From the NCBI GenBank assembly GCA_002449695.1, contig DJXI01000039.1, positions 1-9,457 on the forward strand: a stretch of 9,457 nucleotides of DNA, written 5' to 3'. Shown piece after piece: positions 1 through 7,078 of the stretch. Numbering within the stretch: position 1 is the first letter of the stretch; the number at the start of each line of letters is the position of its first letter. This DNA comes from Verrucomicrobia bacterium UBA7008. GTDB lineage: Bacteria; Verrucomicrobiota; Kiritimatiellia; RFP12; UBA1067. The position numbers and the translations under genes are program-made. Below the pieces are notes generated by a model. It saw only the letters and a program-made list of their open reading frames with translations. It did no database searches and had not been told where the DNA came from.

Positions 1-60
1 ATTTGAAAAAATTTTCAAAAAAATTTTCAAGGTCGCGCGAGGCGTCCTTTTCCCTTTCAT
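1..60 (-). CDS. possible 5' end of a further minus-strand gene (partial, weak)
   Basis: An ATG at 60-58 opens a minus-strand frame that stays open to the window edge for 20 codons, starting MKGKRTPRATLK and continuing with a repeated LKIF motif. It lies 10 bp after the Stealth stop codon, so it could be the next gene of that operon, with a basic N-terminus ahead of a membrane or hydrophobic segment. Against this, the AGGGAG before it is only 2 nt from the ATG, and the codons (TTG AAA ATT TTT twice) are AT-rich, unlike every other gene here. The repeated codons come from a 12-bp tandem repeat. It may equally be an AT-rich intergenic spacer. I do not recognise a family. Confidence 0.22.
   Translation of the reverse strand, partial: MKGKRTPRATLKIFLKIFSN
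7..30. repeat. 12-bp AT-rich tandem duplication
   Basis: AAAAATTTTCAA occurs twice head to tail (7-18 and 19-30). The first copy is part of an inverted pair, TTGAAAA (3-9) and TTTTCAA (12-18). On the minus strand this gives a T-rich tract downstream of the Stealth gene, but no GC-rich stem precedes it, so I do not call a rho-independent terminator. Confidence 0.6.
26..41 (+). repeat. 16-bp repeat, left copy
   Basis: TTCAAGGTCGCGCGAG on the plus strand, identical to the reverse complement of 9160-9175. It lies in the spacer after the Stealth gene. Confidence 0.6.
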
Positions 61-70
61 GTCTCCCTGT

Positions 71-1051
71 TCAGTGCCGGATGCGCTCGAACGCGCACGC
101 TTCAGGGAAGAGAGACTGGAGAAACGCGGCCGCCCGCGCATGATCCGCCGCCGTCGCGTCCGGATTGTCGTTCATGCACAGGAGCGCCGGACGGATGCGC
201 CGGAACTCCTTCACCATCTTCACGCGCGTCGGCGAGCAGTGCCACGAATCGCGGTGCGGCCGGCCGAAAACCGTCTCCCACCACGGACGCCGGATCTGCC
301 GGTAGTGCGCGTGGCCGCGCGAAAAGGCGTAGCCCGCGAACACCTCGCGCTGGAGCTGCTCGCGGCTGCGGAACGGATGCGCCACCTGCCGCGCCCAGGC
401 TTCGGGACAGGCGGCGCGGAAGTCCAGAAGATCCTGCTTCACATAGCCGTCGATGCAGTGGTGGCCGAGGCAGCCGAACGCCCGCGCGTAGTCGCCCACG
501 ACACCGAACGTGTCGCGCACGAAGAAGAAGGACTGGCGCACCCGGTGCAGGAAGCCGTCCTCCAGCTCCGGCGCATCCATGTCAAGGCGGCTTTTCGTGT
601 AGCGGAAGATCGGCCAGCCGTCGGACGCGAAGAAGAACGACGGCGCGAGCGGACGCGTCACCAGCATGTCGTCGTTCGCGTAGAGGAAGCGGTCGGAGAG
701 ATCCGGGATGTCCTGAAGATAGAATTCGAACGTCGCCGAATTGAAGCACGGCAGCCGCTCCGGCGGCATGATCTCGCCCCAGCGGTGGACGGCCAGCCGC
801 GGGGCGGCCGGATTGAGCCAGGCGGGCAGCGCGATGTCGTCGTCGACGACGAGATGGACCGTGCGCACCCACGGCAGGCAGCGGTCCACGGACCGCAGCG
901 AATACTTCAGCTCGTCGTGGCTCAGGTAACGGCACGCGCCGTTGTCCCCTTCCTTGACGACGAGCCCGACGCGGCGCATCGTCGCTTCGCGTTTGGCCCG
1001 GAAGGCCGGATCGGCCAGATCGCACCAGAGATAGACAAGATCAATCGGCAT
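71..1051 (-). CDS. Stealth-family sugar-1-phosphate transferase
   Basis: The 326-residue protein carries the Stealth conserved regions in order. CR1 is at the N-terminus (PIDLVYLWCDLADP, 2-15). CR2 is at 41-80 (RYLSHDELKYSLRSVDRCLP, then a PAWLN motif). CR3 is at about 104-150 (FNSATFEFYLQDIPDLSDRF followed by LYANDDMLVTRPL). The CR4-like part has HHCID, HPFRSR (225-230) and LCMNDN (291-296). Characterised Stealth proteins transfer hexose-1-phosphate from a nucleotide sugar and build phosphodiester-linked capsules; the family includes eukaryotic GlcNAc-1-phosphotransferase. The expected role here is cytoplasmic synthesis of a surface glycan with phosphodiester links, after the GT8 and kinase genes upstream. 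The frame is open upstream to about 1255, but that extension overlaps the kinase and translates the heptamer repeat, so the ATG at 1051, directly before CR1, is chosen. No Shine-Dalgarno precedes it (CTCTCCCC, then ATG). Donor sugar and acceptor cannot be read from sequence. Confidence 0.9.
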   Translation of the reverse strand: MPIDLVYLWCDLADPAFRAKREATMRRVGLVVKEGDNGACRYLSHDELKYSLRSVDRCLPWVRTVHLVVDDDIALPAWLNPAAPRLAVHRWGEIMPPERLPCFNSATFEFYLQDIPDLSDRFLYANDDMLVTRPLAPSFFFASDGWPIFRYTKSRLDMDAPELEDGFLHRVRQSFFFVRDTFGVVGDYARAFGCLGHHCIDGYVKQDLLDFRAACPEAWARQVAHPFRSREQLQREVFAGYAFSRGHAHYRQIRRPWWETVFGRPHRDSWHCSPTRVKMVKEFRRIRPALLCMNDNPDATAADHARAAAFLQSLFPEACAFERIRH

Positions 1052-1054
1052 GGG

Positions 1055-1117
<63 letters not shown>

Positions 1118-1119
1118 AG

Positions 1120-1998
1120 TTAAAGGAGCGAGAGCATGCGCCGGAGCGCGCGGTCGCGTTTCCAGACGAGGCACGCGACGGGACCGAAATGCGGATGGCT
1201 CTTCAGCCGCCGCGCCGCGAACAGAAGCCGCCACAGGTTGACGGCCACGGTCCATTCGCGGCCGCCGGGGCGCGCCGCGACCATCTGGCGGAAGCGCGCG
1301 TCCAGATTGGCGCGCGCCGCCGCCGTCAGCCTCACCTTGTAGTAGCGCCGCGCCACGGCGTAGGCGAAGTCCTGCACGGCGAGGCCGCGCGTCACGGCCT
1401 CGAAGTCCATGATCGCGCTCACGTCGTCGCCGTCGAAGAGGTAGTTTTCGTAATGCTGGTCGCCGTGGATGGTCACGAGCGGCAGCCCGTCATACGTGCG
1501 CGCGGATTCCGGGATGTCCAGCAGCGCGCGCAGGAACGGCCGCGCCACCGGGTGGCGGCGCGCGAAATCGGCCACGACCGCGTACGAGGCGCGCGGATCG
1601 CGCGGCGGCAGCAGCGCGTCGCCGGGCCCGAGGCGCGCCTGGAGGCGGCGCGTCGCCTCCACCAGCGCGGCGGTCTGCGCAGCGTTCATGCGTTCGGGCG
1701 GCACCAGCGCGCCCTTCTGCCAGACCTGGCAGAGCACGCTGCGGCCGTCGCGCCACGGCAGAAGATGCGCCACCTTCGCGACGAACGGCAGATCGAGGGC
1801 GTCCGTCAGGCGTTTCAGGCGCGCGCCGGGCGCGTCAGAAACCAGCTTGACGAAGAGCGGCGGACCGTCCGGACGCTCCGCGCGGTAGACGACCTTGGCC
1901 GAACCCGTCTCGAACGGCACGAGCCGGAGGCCGGCGCCCAGACGGCCGGCGAGAAACGCTTCGAGTTCCGCGCGCAGCGCCTCGCGGTCCGGCCTCAT
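1120..1998 (-). CDS. aminoglycoside-phosphotransferase-fold kinase (APH/choline kinase superfamily)
   Basis: The 292-residue protein has the superfamily's catalytic signature HGDQHYEN at 178-185 (Asp180 as likely base, Asn185 as metal ligand), then IMDFE at 196-200 with Asp198 in the DFG-like position. FVKLV (49-53) supplies the likely ATP-anchoring Lys51. There is no signal peptide or membrane segment, so it is cytoplasmic. The family phosphorylates hydroxyls on antibiotics, choline, sugars and lipopolysaccharide cores. Between a GT8 transferase and a Stealth protein, a sugar, polyol, choline (LicA-like) or glycan-core substrate is more likely than an antibiotic, but this is inference. The ATG at 1998 overlaps the GT8 stop as ATGA, indicating translational coupling and fixing the start. 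The stop at 1120 lies just before the heptamer array. Confidence 0.85.
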   Translation of the reverse strand: MRPDREALRAELEAFLAGRLGAGLRLVPFETGSAKVVYRAERPDGPPLFVKLVSDAPGARLKRLTDALDLPFVAKVAHLLPWRDGRSVLCQVWQKGALVPPERMNAAQTAALVEATRRLQARLGPGDALLPPRDPRASYAVVADFARRHPVARPFLRALLDIPESARTYDGLPLVTIHGDQHYENYLFDGDDVSAIMDFEAVTRGLAVQDFAYAVARRYYKVRLTAAARANLDARFRQMVAARPGGREWTVAVNLWRLLFAARRLKSHPHFGPVACLVWKRDRALRRMLSLL

Positions 1999-2951
1999 CT
2001 TCCCCTCCCGTACTTGAGCAGCTTGAGGTTGAGACGGCCGGCGCGCAGATTGACAAGCGTCTTCGCGTAGCGCTCGCGGTAAAGCCCGCGCAGACGCTCG
2101 GCGAAGAAGCGCCGCCAGTCCTCCACCAGTCCGGCGGACACGAGGGCGGCGAACCACGCGTCGGCGCGGCGGCAGCCCGGATCGTCCCACGGCTTCACCT
2201 TCGTCGTGTAGTGCAGCTGCACGGACGGCACGTCGTCGGTCAGCGGCGCATAGGCGCAGACATCCCACGGCAGTTCGGACGGCGGCCGGTCGAGCGCCAG
2301 ATTGAACACGTCCTGCTCGGGCAGCACGAGGCGGCGGCGGTTCGCCCGCGCGAAATCCAGCCAGCGCGCCACGGCGCCTGCGCGGCGGACCGCCTCCAGA
2401 TCGTAGACGATCAGGCCGGCGTTCAGGCGCATGCGGCCGCGTTCGTCCGGCGTGTAGTCGCGGAAGTAGCGCGCCACGCGGCGGGCGCGCCCGGCGAGCG
2501 GTCCCTCCCCGCGCCAGCCGTAGTAGAGCGGTTCGCGCGCGCCGGCCAGGCAGGCCCCCGGCTCGACCGGCGCGTCCCAGACGGCCGCGACGTCGCCCGT
2601 GTACACGGTGTCGACGTCCAGCGCCGCGACGCGGCCGTCCTCCGGGAAGAGCGCGGGAAGCAGCAGCTTGTAATAGAGCGCCGCGGAATAGTGGCTCCGG
2701 CCGTCGACGGCGCGCGCCACCTCGGGCGGCAGCGGCGGCGGCGTGCGGAAGACAAGACGCGCCTGCGCAAACGCCGCGGTGACGCGCGTCAGAAGCGCGC
2801 GCGCCGCATCGTCCAGGTCGGGCGCCACCACGTTGAGCTCGTAGACCGTTTCAGGCGAACGGGCGTGCGACAGAAGCGAATGAAGCGAGACGGCCGCCGG
2901 CAGGACGTAGCCGCGGTCGAAGCAGAACGCCAGACGGACCGTCCTAGACAT
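1995..2951 (-). CDS. family 8 glycosyltransferase (LgtC/RfaI type)
   Basis: The 318-residue protein has the GT8 pattern. An N-terminal Rossmann strand is followed by FDRGYVLPAAVSLHSLL (11-27), the metal-binding LDVDT (111-115; Asp112 and Asp114 form the DxD), RLNAGLIVYDL (175-185), LPEQD (210-214) and the C-terminal LHYTTKVKPW (246-255), which supplies the late histidine and lysine of the active site. GT8 enzymes are retaining transferases that move galactose or glucose from UDP-sugar to lipopolysaccharide or other glycans. The basic C-terminus (from about 280, many Arg and Lys) resembles the membrane-association tail of LgtC-like enzymes. It is the first gene of the operon. The ATG at 2951 has GGAAGG 7 nt upstream (2959-2964), and a promoter with perfect TATAAT lies about 50 bp further up. 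Sugar and acceptor are not predictable. Confidence 0.92.
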   Translation of the reverse strand: MSRTVRLAFCFDRGYVLPAAVSLHSLLSHARSPETVYELNVVAPDLDDAARALLTRVTAAFAQARLVFRTPPPLPPEVARAVDGRSHYSAALYYKLLLPALFPEDGRVAALDVDTVYTGDVAAVWDAPVEPGACLAGAREPLYYGWRGEGPLAGRARRVARYFRDYTPDERGRMRLNAGLIVYDLEAVRRAGAVARWLDFARANRRRLVLPEQDVFNLALDRPPSELPWDVCAYAPLTDDVPSVQLHYTTKVKPWDDPGCRRADAWFAALVSAGLVEDWRRFFAERLRGLYRERYAKTLVNLRAGRLNLKLLKYGRGR

Positions 2952-2958
2952 GGCGCAT

Positions 2959-2964
2959 CCTTCC
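2959..2964 (-). promoter_or_regulatory. ribosome binding site of the GT8 gene
   Basis: GGAAGG on the minus strand, 7 nt before the ATG at 2951. It supports that start and contrasts with the Stealth gene at the end of the operon, which has no such site. Confidence 0.7.
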
Positions 2965-3001
2965 GACTCGGATGATGACAGAAACCTTGCGCATGGCGCG
3001 T

Positions 3002-3031
3002 ATTATAACACAATCCCGCGTCCGCCTTCAA
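3002..3031 (-). promoter_or_regulatory. sigma70-type promoter of the GT8-kinase-Stealth operon
   Basis: On the minus strand, TTGAAG (3026-3031), an 18-bp spacer and a perfect TATAAT (3002-3007), preceded by TGT, which is an extended -10. Transcription would begin near 2995, leaving a leader of about 45 nt that contains the GGAAGG site. The -35 touches the 16-bp palindrome at 3032-3047. Confidence 0.7.
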
Positions 3032-3047
3032 GAACCGCGCGCGGTTC
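3032..3047. promoter_or_regulatory. perfect 16-bp palindrome, possible operator
   Basis: GAACCGCGCGCGGTTC is its own reverse complement and directly abuts the -35 element of the GT8 operon. It is also within about 55 bp of the divergent tRNA -10. Size and symmetry fit a homodimeric regulator site; alternatively it could form a hairpin. No regulator gene is in the window. Confidence 0.4.
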
Positions 3048-3099
3048 GCCCGCGCCGCCGCGCCGGTGCGAAGCGAAGCCCCCCAGACGCGGGAGAATA

Positions 3100-3108
3100 T
3101 GATATACT
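3100..3108 (+). promoter_or_regulatory. extended -10 promoter of the tRNA
   Basis: TGATATACT is an extended -10 (TGA followed by TATACT at 3103-3108), placed to start transcription about 12 bp before the mature tRNA 5' end. No recognisable -35 exists at the right distance; the region is C-rich. The same nine bases occur upstream of rsmE. Confidence 0.5.
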
Positions 3109-3126
3109 ATCTGATACGCGCACAAC

Positions 3127-3203
3127 GGTCCTGTAGCTCATCTGGACAGAGCAGCTGCCTTCTAAGCAGCGGGTAGTGGGTTCGAGTCCCGCCAGGACCG
3201 CCA
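3127..3203 (+). tRNA. tRNA-Arg (anticodon UCU)
   Basis: A complete cloverleaf can be folded by hand. The acceptor stem GGTCCTG/CAGGACC (3127-3133 with 3193-3199) is perfect, with T8 and A9 after it. The D stem is GCTC/GAGC. The anticodon stem GCTGC/GCAGC encloses the loop CTTCTAA, so the anticodon is TCT (3161-3163), reading AGA. The variable loop has 5 nt (3171-3175). The T stem GTGGG/CCCGC closes the loop TTCGAGT. The discriminator is G3200 and CCA is encoded at 3201-3203. It is the only plus-strand gene and runs head-on into the sulfatase gene, whose stop codon lies 3 bp beyond the CCA. No adjacent integrase or duplicated tRNA 3' end was found. Confidence 0.96.
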
Positions 3204-3206
3204 GTT

Positions 3207-4793
3207 TCAGAGCGAATATTCGTGGCAGTTCTGGTACTGGTCTTCGTCGCCGTACTTCGCGCGCAGCTCCGCCATCACCTGCTTCAGCTCCGCGATGCGC
3301 GCCGCGCACGCCGGATCGCCGTAGCGGTTCTTCAGCTCCTCGGGATCGCTCGTCATCTCGAAGTATTCCCACTCGTCGCGCTTGTAGTAGTAGACGAGCT
3401 TGTCGGTCTTCGTCCGCACGCCGTACCACGCGGCCGTGTTGTGCTCGCCGCCTTCGACATAGTAGCGGCAGTAGAGCGACTGCCGCCAGCCGGCGGGCGT
3501 CGCGCCCTCCAGATTCTTCAGGAACGAGTCGCCCTGCATCTCCGCCGGCTTCGGCACGGCGGCGATGTCGAGGAACGTCGGCGCGAAGTCGATGTTGGCG
3601 ATGAGGTCGCCGTTGACCGTGCCCGGCTTGATCAGCGCGGGGCAGCGCGCGATGAACGGCATCTTCAGCGTCTCTTCCATGATGAAGCGCTTGTCGTAGA
3701 GGCCGTGGTCGCCGAGGAAGAAGCCCTGGTCGCTCGTGTAGATGACGAGCGTGTTGCGGTCGACGCCCTTCTCCTTCAGGTACGCCATCATGTCGCCCAC
3801 CGAATCGTCGACCGACTGCACGACCGCCAGATAGTCCTGCATGTAGCGCAGGTAGGAGAGCGCCGTCCGCGCGCGCGCATCCATGCCGTCGGGCCAGTCG
3901 TCGACGAACGCGCCGTTCGCGTCCTTCTTGCCTTCGTACGTCCTGCCCTCGAATTCGAAGACGTGCCCTTCGCCGAAAAATTCCGCGAGCTTCAGATCGA
4001 GCCCCGGGCGCATGTGCCTCAGGAGCGTCATCGCCGTCGTCTTGATCGGCGTCGCGCGTCCTTCGTAATCGTCGAAGATCGTCGTCGGCAGCGGAATGTC
4101 CTTGAGCGTCAGCGCGCGGAACGACGCGCGGTACTTCTCGCTCGGGATCCAGTTGCGGTGCGGCGCCTTGTGGTGCATCATCGCGAAGAACGGCCTGCCG
4201 CTCGCGAGCGCCTCGTCCAGCACGCCCTGCGTGACGCGGGTGATGTTCTCGGTCGCGTACTCGCCGGGGAAGGCGAGCTTGCCGACGGTGCCGTCGTCGC
4301 GCCGCGTCCAGAACCACGGGTCGCGGTACGTGCCCTGGTTCTCGTAGACGAGCCACTTGTCCCAGTCGGCATTGCGCACGGACGCGGGCCCGCCGCAGTG
4401 CCACTTGCCGATGAACGCCGTGTAGTAGCCCGCCTTGCGCAGGTAGCCGCCGACCGTCTCGATGGACGGCGAGATCGAATTGAACACGGGCACGCCGTTC
4501 TTGTGCGAGTAGCGCCCCGTGAGAATCCCCGCGCGCGACGGCGTGCAGATCGGATTCGTGCACATCACGTCGGAGAAGATCATGCCCTCCGCCGCGAGCC
4601 GGTCCAGGTTCGGCGTGCGGTTGACGCGGCTGCCGTACGCCGAGATCGCGTGCGCCGCGTGGTCGTCGGTCATGATGAAGAGAATGTTCAGGCGGTTGTC
4701 GCCCGCGAGCTTCACCAGCTCCTCGCCGCGCGCGGACATCAGCGTCGCCGCCGCGCCCGCGCCAAACAGAAATTGCCGTCGTGTCGTGTTCAT
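3207..4793 (-). CDS. Tat-exported formylglycine-dependent sulfatase (S1 family)
   Basis: The 528-residue protein begins with a twin-arginine signal (TRRQFLFGAGAAATLMSA, Arg5-Arg6). The sulfatase core follows: metal ligands in MTDDH (Asp43, Asp44), the maturation motif CTPSRAGILTGR whose Cys83 (C-x-P-x-R) becomes formylglycine, GKWHCG (129-134), HHKAPHRNW (207-215), and SDQGFFLGDHGLYDKRF (354-370) with further metal and substrate residues. The HKAPHRNW and DKRF signatures resemble glucosamine-6-sulfatase-like S1 members (S1_11-type), but substrate cannot be fixed; sulfated mucin, glycosaminoglycan or algal glycans are all possible. It hydrolyses sulfate esters outside the cytoplasm and needs an activating enzyme (anSME or FGE) not encoded here. 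The ATG at 4793 overlaps the rsmE stop as ATGA; the frame remains open further upstream but loses the signal peptide. The length is normal for the family. Confidence 0.94.
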   Translation of the reverse strand: MNTTRRQFLFGAGAAATLMSARGEELVKLAGDNRLNILFIMTDDHAAHAISAYGSRVNRTPNLDRLAAEGMIFSDVMCTNPICTPSRAGILTGRYSHKNGVPVFNSISPSIETVGGYLRKAGYYTAFIGKWHCGGPASVRNADWDKWLVYENQGTYRDPWFWTRRDDGTVGKLAFPGEYATENITRVTQGVLDEALASGRPFFAMMHHKAPHRNWIPSEKYRASFRALTLKDIPLPTTIFDDYEGRATPIKTTAMTLLRHMRPGLDLKLAEFFGEGHVFEFEGRTYEGKKDANGAFVDDWPDGMDARARTALSYLRYMQDYLAVVQSVDDSVGDMMAYLKEKGVDRNTLVIYTSDQGFFLGDHGLYDKRFIMEETLKMPFIARCPALIKPGTVNGDLIANIDFAPTFLDIAAVPKPAEMQGDSFLKNLEGATPAGWRQSLYCRYYVEGGEHNTAAWYGVRTKTDKLVYYYKRDEWEYFEMTSDPEELKNRYGDPACAARIAELKQVMAELRAKYGDEDQYQNCHEYSL

Positions 4794-5548
4794 CCTGCGT
4801 TCCCCCCTTGTGTGTGCGCGGCGTCGAGCGCCGCCGTCAAAACCGTCAAGCCGTAGATCGCCGCCGTCTCCGCGCGCAGCACCGTGTCGCCGAAGCTCGT
4901 CGGCACCGCCGCCGCGACGAGCGCGGCGAGTTCGTCCGGCGTGAAATCCCCCTCCGGCCCCACGAAGAGCGCGAGGTCCGTGCGCGCCGCGTCCGCCAGC
5001 GACCGCTCGACCGCCGTCAGCAGCGGCGGCGACTTCGGCTCCGTCAGCGCGCCGACGAAACACGTCGTCTCCTTCACCTGCGCGAGCGCGGCCGCGAACG
5101 TCACGGGCGCGGCGATCTCCGGCAGCCACACGGCGTCCGACTGGCGCGCCGCCTCTTCGGCGATCTTCTGCCAGCGCGCACGCTTGGCCGCGCGCTCCGC
5201 CGCGTCGTCGATGCGGACGATCGTCCGCTCCGAGAGAACCGGCACGATCCGCGCGACGCCCAGCTCCGTCGCCTTCTCGATCGTCCAGTCCCAGCGCGCG
5301 CCCTTCGTCACGCACGCAAAGAGCGTCACGCGCGCCGGGCGCGGCGGAAACGTCCGGACCGGCGCGGCCGCCGCCAGTTCCTTCGTCCGCGCGTCATACG
5401 TAAACACGCGCGTCGCGCCGCAGCCGTCGAACAGCTCGACCGCTTCGCCGTCCTTCGGGCGCACCACCTTCAAATGGCGCGCCGCCTCCGGCGAAAGCGC
5501 CGGACGCGTGCGCGCCAGTTCTTCAGTTGTTGCCCTCAGTCGATGCAT
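4790..5548 (-). CDS. rsmE: 16S rRNA (uracil-1498-N3)-methyltransferase RsmE
   Basis: The 252-residue protein starts with the typical MHR and carries the RsmE/SPOUT signatures: EKATELGV (91-98), EEAARQS (131-137), FVGPEGDF (195-202, where most homologues have GPEGG) and LRAETA (224-229), which form the knotted SAM-binding site. It methylates U1498 of 16S rRNA in the assembled 30S subunit. The ATG at 5548 is chosen because AAGGAG (5555-5560) sits 6 nt upstream; an in-frame TTG at 5569 would place that site inside the coding region. The gene starts 42 bp after the isomerase stop and overlaps the sulfatase start by 4 bp. A housekeeping rRNA modification gene between sugar-catabolic genes is unusual, and a candidate promoter directly upstream may let it be expressed independently. 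Confidence 0.93.
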   Translation of the reverse strand: MHRLRATTEELARTRPALSPEAARHLKVVRPKDGEAVELFDGCGATRVFTYDARTKELAAAAPVRTFPPRPARVTLFACVTKGARWDWTIEKATELGVARIVPVLSERTIVRIDDAAERAAKRARWQKIAEEAARQSDAVWLPEIAAPVTFAAALAQVKETTCFVGALTEPKSPPLLTAVERSLADAARTDLALFVGPEGDFTPDELAALVAAAVPTSFGDTVLRAETAAIYGLTVLTAALDAAHTQGGNAG

Positions 5549-5570
5549 GGCCGTCTCCTTGACGGACAAC

Positions 5571-5579
5571 AGTATATCA
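5571..5579 (-). promoter_or_regulatory. possible extended -10 promoter of rsmE
   Basis: The minus strand reads TGATATACT in the 42-bp gap between the isomerase and rsmE, identical over nine bases to the element before the tRNA. A start near 5564 would leave a 16-nt leader with AAGGAG just inside it. No good -35 is present. If real, rsmE and the sulfatase form a constitutive sub-operon. Confidence 0.4.
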
Positions 5580-5590
5580 AATCTTGGCGC

Positions 5591-7078
5591 TTACAGCGCG
5601 AACGGATTTTCGCCCGGATAGAGCTGACCCGCCGGCAGCGGCGTGTTGATGTCGTCGACACCCAGCATCTTCAAGGCCTCGAACATCACCTTGCCGACCT
5701 TCTGGAAGCCGAACGCGCCGTGGTGCGGGAAGCGCTTCTGGACGAGCACGTGGCGGTAGAACCGCGCGAAGCCCGGGATCGCCGCGACGCCGATCGACCC
5801 GAACGAATGCGGGTTGACGTCGAGGAACGCGCCGTGCGCGATGTACGAAACGAGATGGCCGTCCGAGTTGGACTGGAGGCGGAACATCGTCGTGTCGCTC
5901 GGCTTGATCTGCCCTTCCATCGTGCCGCGCGAGATGACCGGCTTGCCGCCGCCCTCGAGGCCGCGATTCATGATGAGCTGGTACTTCATGCCGCAGTTCT
6001 TGAGGCACTTCGAGCACGTGTTGCCGCAGTGGAAGCCCATGTAGAGGTCGCGCTTCTCGACGCCCGCGAGCTTGAGGCCCTTCGGCAGGATGTCGTCCGG
6101 CACCGAGTTGTTGATGTCGAGGAGCGTCGCCGGCAGTTCCGTCGCGCATTCGAGCATGTATTCCGAGACGGCGCCGTACATGTCGACCTCGCACGCGACC
6201 GGGATGCCGCGGCCGGTGAGGCGCGAGTTGACGTAGCACGGCACGAAGTGGAACGACGTCTGGAACGCCGGCCAGCACTTGTCCGCGAAGACGGCGTACT
6301 GCGCCGCGCCGCGCTGCTTCTCGTACCAGTCCATGAGCGCGAGCTCGAACTGCGCGAGCTGCGGCAGCAGGTCGGGATACGGGCACCTGGAGCCGAGCTC
6401 CTTCTTCATGTCCGCGACGATGGCGTCGATCTCCGACTTGCGCGACGCCATCTTGTGGAAGTGCTCGAAGAGGTCGAGCTCAGAGTTCTCCTGCACGTTC
6501 ACGCCGAGGTCGAACAAGGGCTGGATCGGCGCGTTGCACGCGAGGAAGTCGTACGGGCGCGGGCCGAAGCCGAACACCTTGAGGTTCCTGATGCCGATGA
6601 CGGTGCGCGCGATCCTGATGAAGTCCCTGATCTCCGCGACCGCGCCCTTCGGGTCGACGTTCGGGTATTCGGGGATGTAGACCTTGAGGCGGCGCAGCCC
6701 CACGTTGTAGCTGAAGTTGAGGACGCCGCAGAGCGCGTCGCCGCGGTCGGACGCGAGCACGCCCTTGTTCTCCTCGCGCGCGGCGAGCACCATCGCCGGG
6801 CCGCCGAACTTCTCGACGAAGAGCGTCGTGGGGCCTTCGGGCCCGAAGTTGCCGAGGAACATGCACACGGCGTTGACGCCTTCGGTGCGCGCCCAGTCGA
6901 GCGCCTTCATCGTGTCGTTCTCGTTCTCGATGGTGACCGGGCAGTCGACGACGTTCGCGACCTTGGCCTTCTTGAGTTCCGCCATCACGGCGGCGAGGCG
7001 CTTCTGGGTGAGCGCGGCGGGGAAGCAGTCGCGGCTGACGCCGACGACCGCGAGTTTGACGACGGGTTGGTTGATCAT
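5591..7078 (-). CDS. L-fucose/L-arabinose isomerase family protein
   Basis: The 495-residue protein is close in length to AraA (about 500) and shorter than E. coli FucI (about 590). The N-terminal half is a Rossmann-like substrate region (LGNFGPEGP, 75-83; DRGDALCG, 111-118). The C-terminal half has acidic metal-ligand candidates in CEVDMYG (Glu297) and LLDINN (Asp321), the FHCGN motif (349-353), and RFPHHGAF (449-456) with His452-His453, matching the late histidines of these Mn-dependent ketol isomerases. The expected reaction is aldose to ketose on imported fucose, arabinose or a related sugar. C-x3-C-x2-C-x3-C at 351-362 is a notable cluster. It lies 48 bp after the symporter stop, with AAGGA 8 nt before the ATG. 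No fuculose kinase or aldolase is visible, so the rest of the pathway is elsewhere. The exact sugar is uncertain. Confidence 0.85.
   Translation of the reverse strand: MINQPVVKLAVVGVSRDCFPAALTQKRLAAVMAELKKAKVANVVDCPVTIENENDTMKALDWARTEGVNAVCMFLGNFGPEGPTTLFVEKFGGPAMVLAAREENKGVLASDRGDALCGVLNFSYNVGLRRLKVYIPEYPNVDPKGAVAEIRDFIRIARTVIGIRNLKVFGFGPRPYDFLACNAPIQPLFDLGVNVQENSELDLFEHFHKMASRKSEIDAIVADMKKELGSRCPYPDLLPQLAQFELALMDWYEKQRGAAQYAVFADKCWPAFQTSFHFVPCYVNSRLTGRGIPVACEVDMYGAVSEYMLECATELPATLLDINNSVPDDILPKGLKLAGVEKRDLYMGFHCGNTCSKCLKNCGMKYQLIMNRGLEGGGKPVISRGTMEGQIKPSDTTMFRLQSNSDGHLVSYIAHGAFLDVNPHSFGSIGVAAIPGFARFYRHVLVQKRFPHHGAFGFQKVGKVMFEALKMLGVDDINTPLPAGQLYPGENPFAL

Noticed and set aside
3127..3203. 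tRNA-Arg as an integration attachment site
   Set aside because: No integrase gene and no second copy of the tRNA 3' end were found in the window.
5549..5569. TTG start seven codons upstream for rsmE
   Set aside because: It would put the AAGGAG ribosome binding site inside the gene, and RsmE proteins normally start with MHR.
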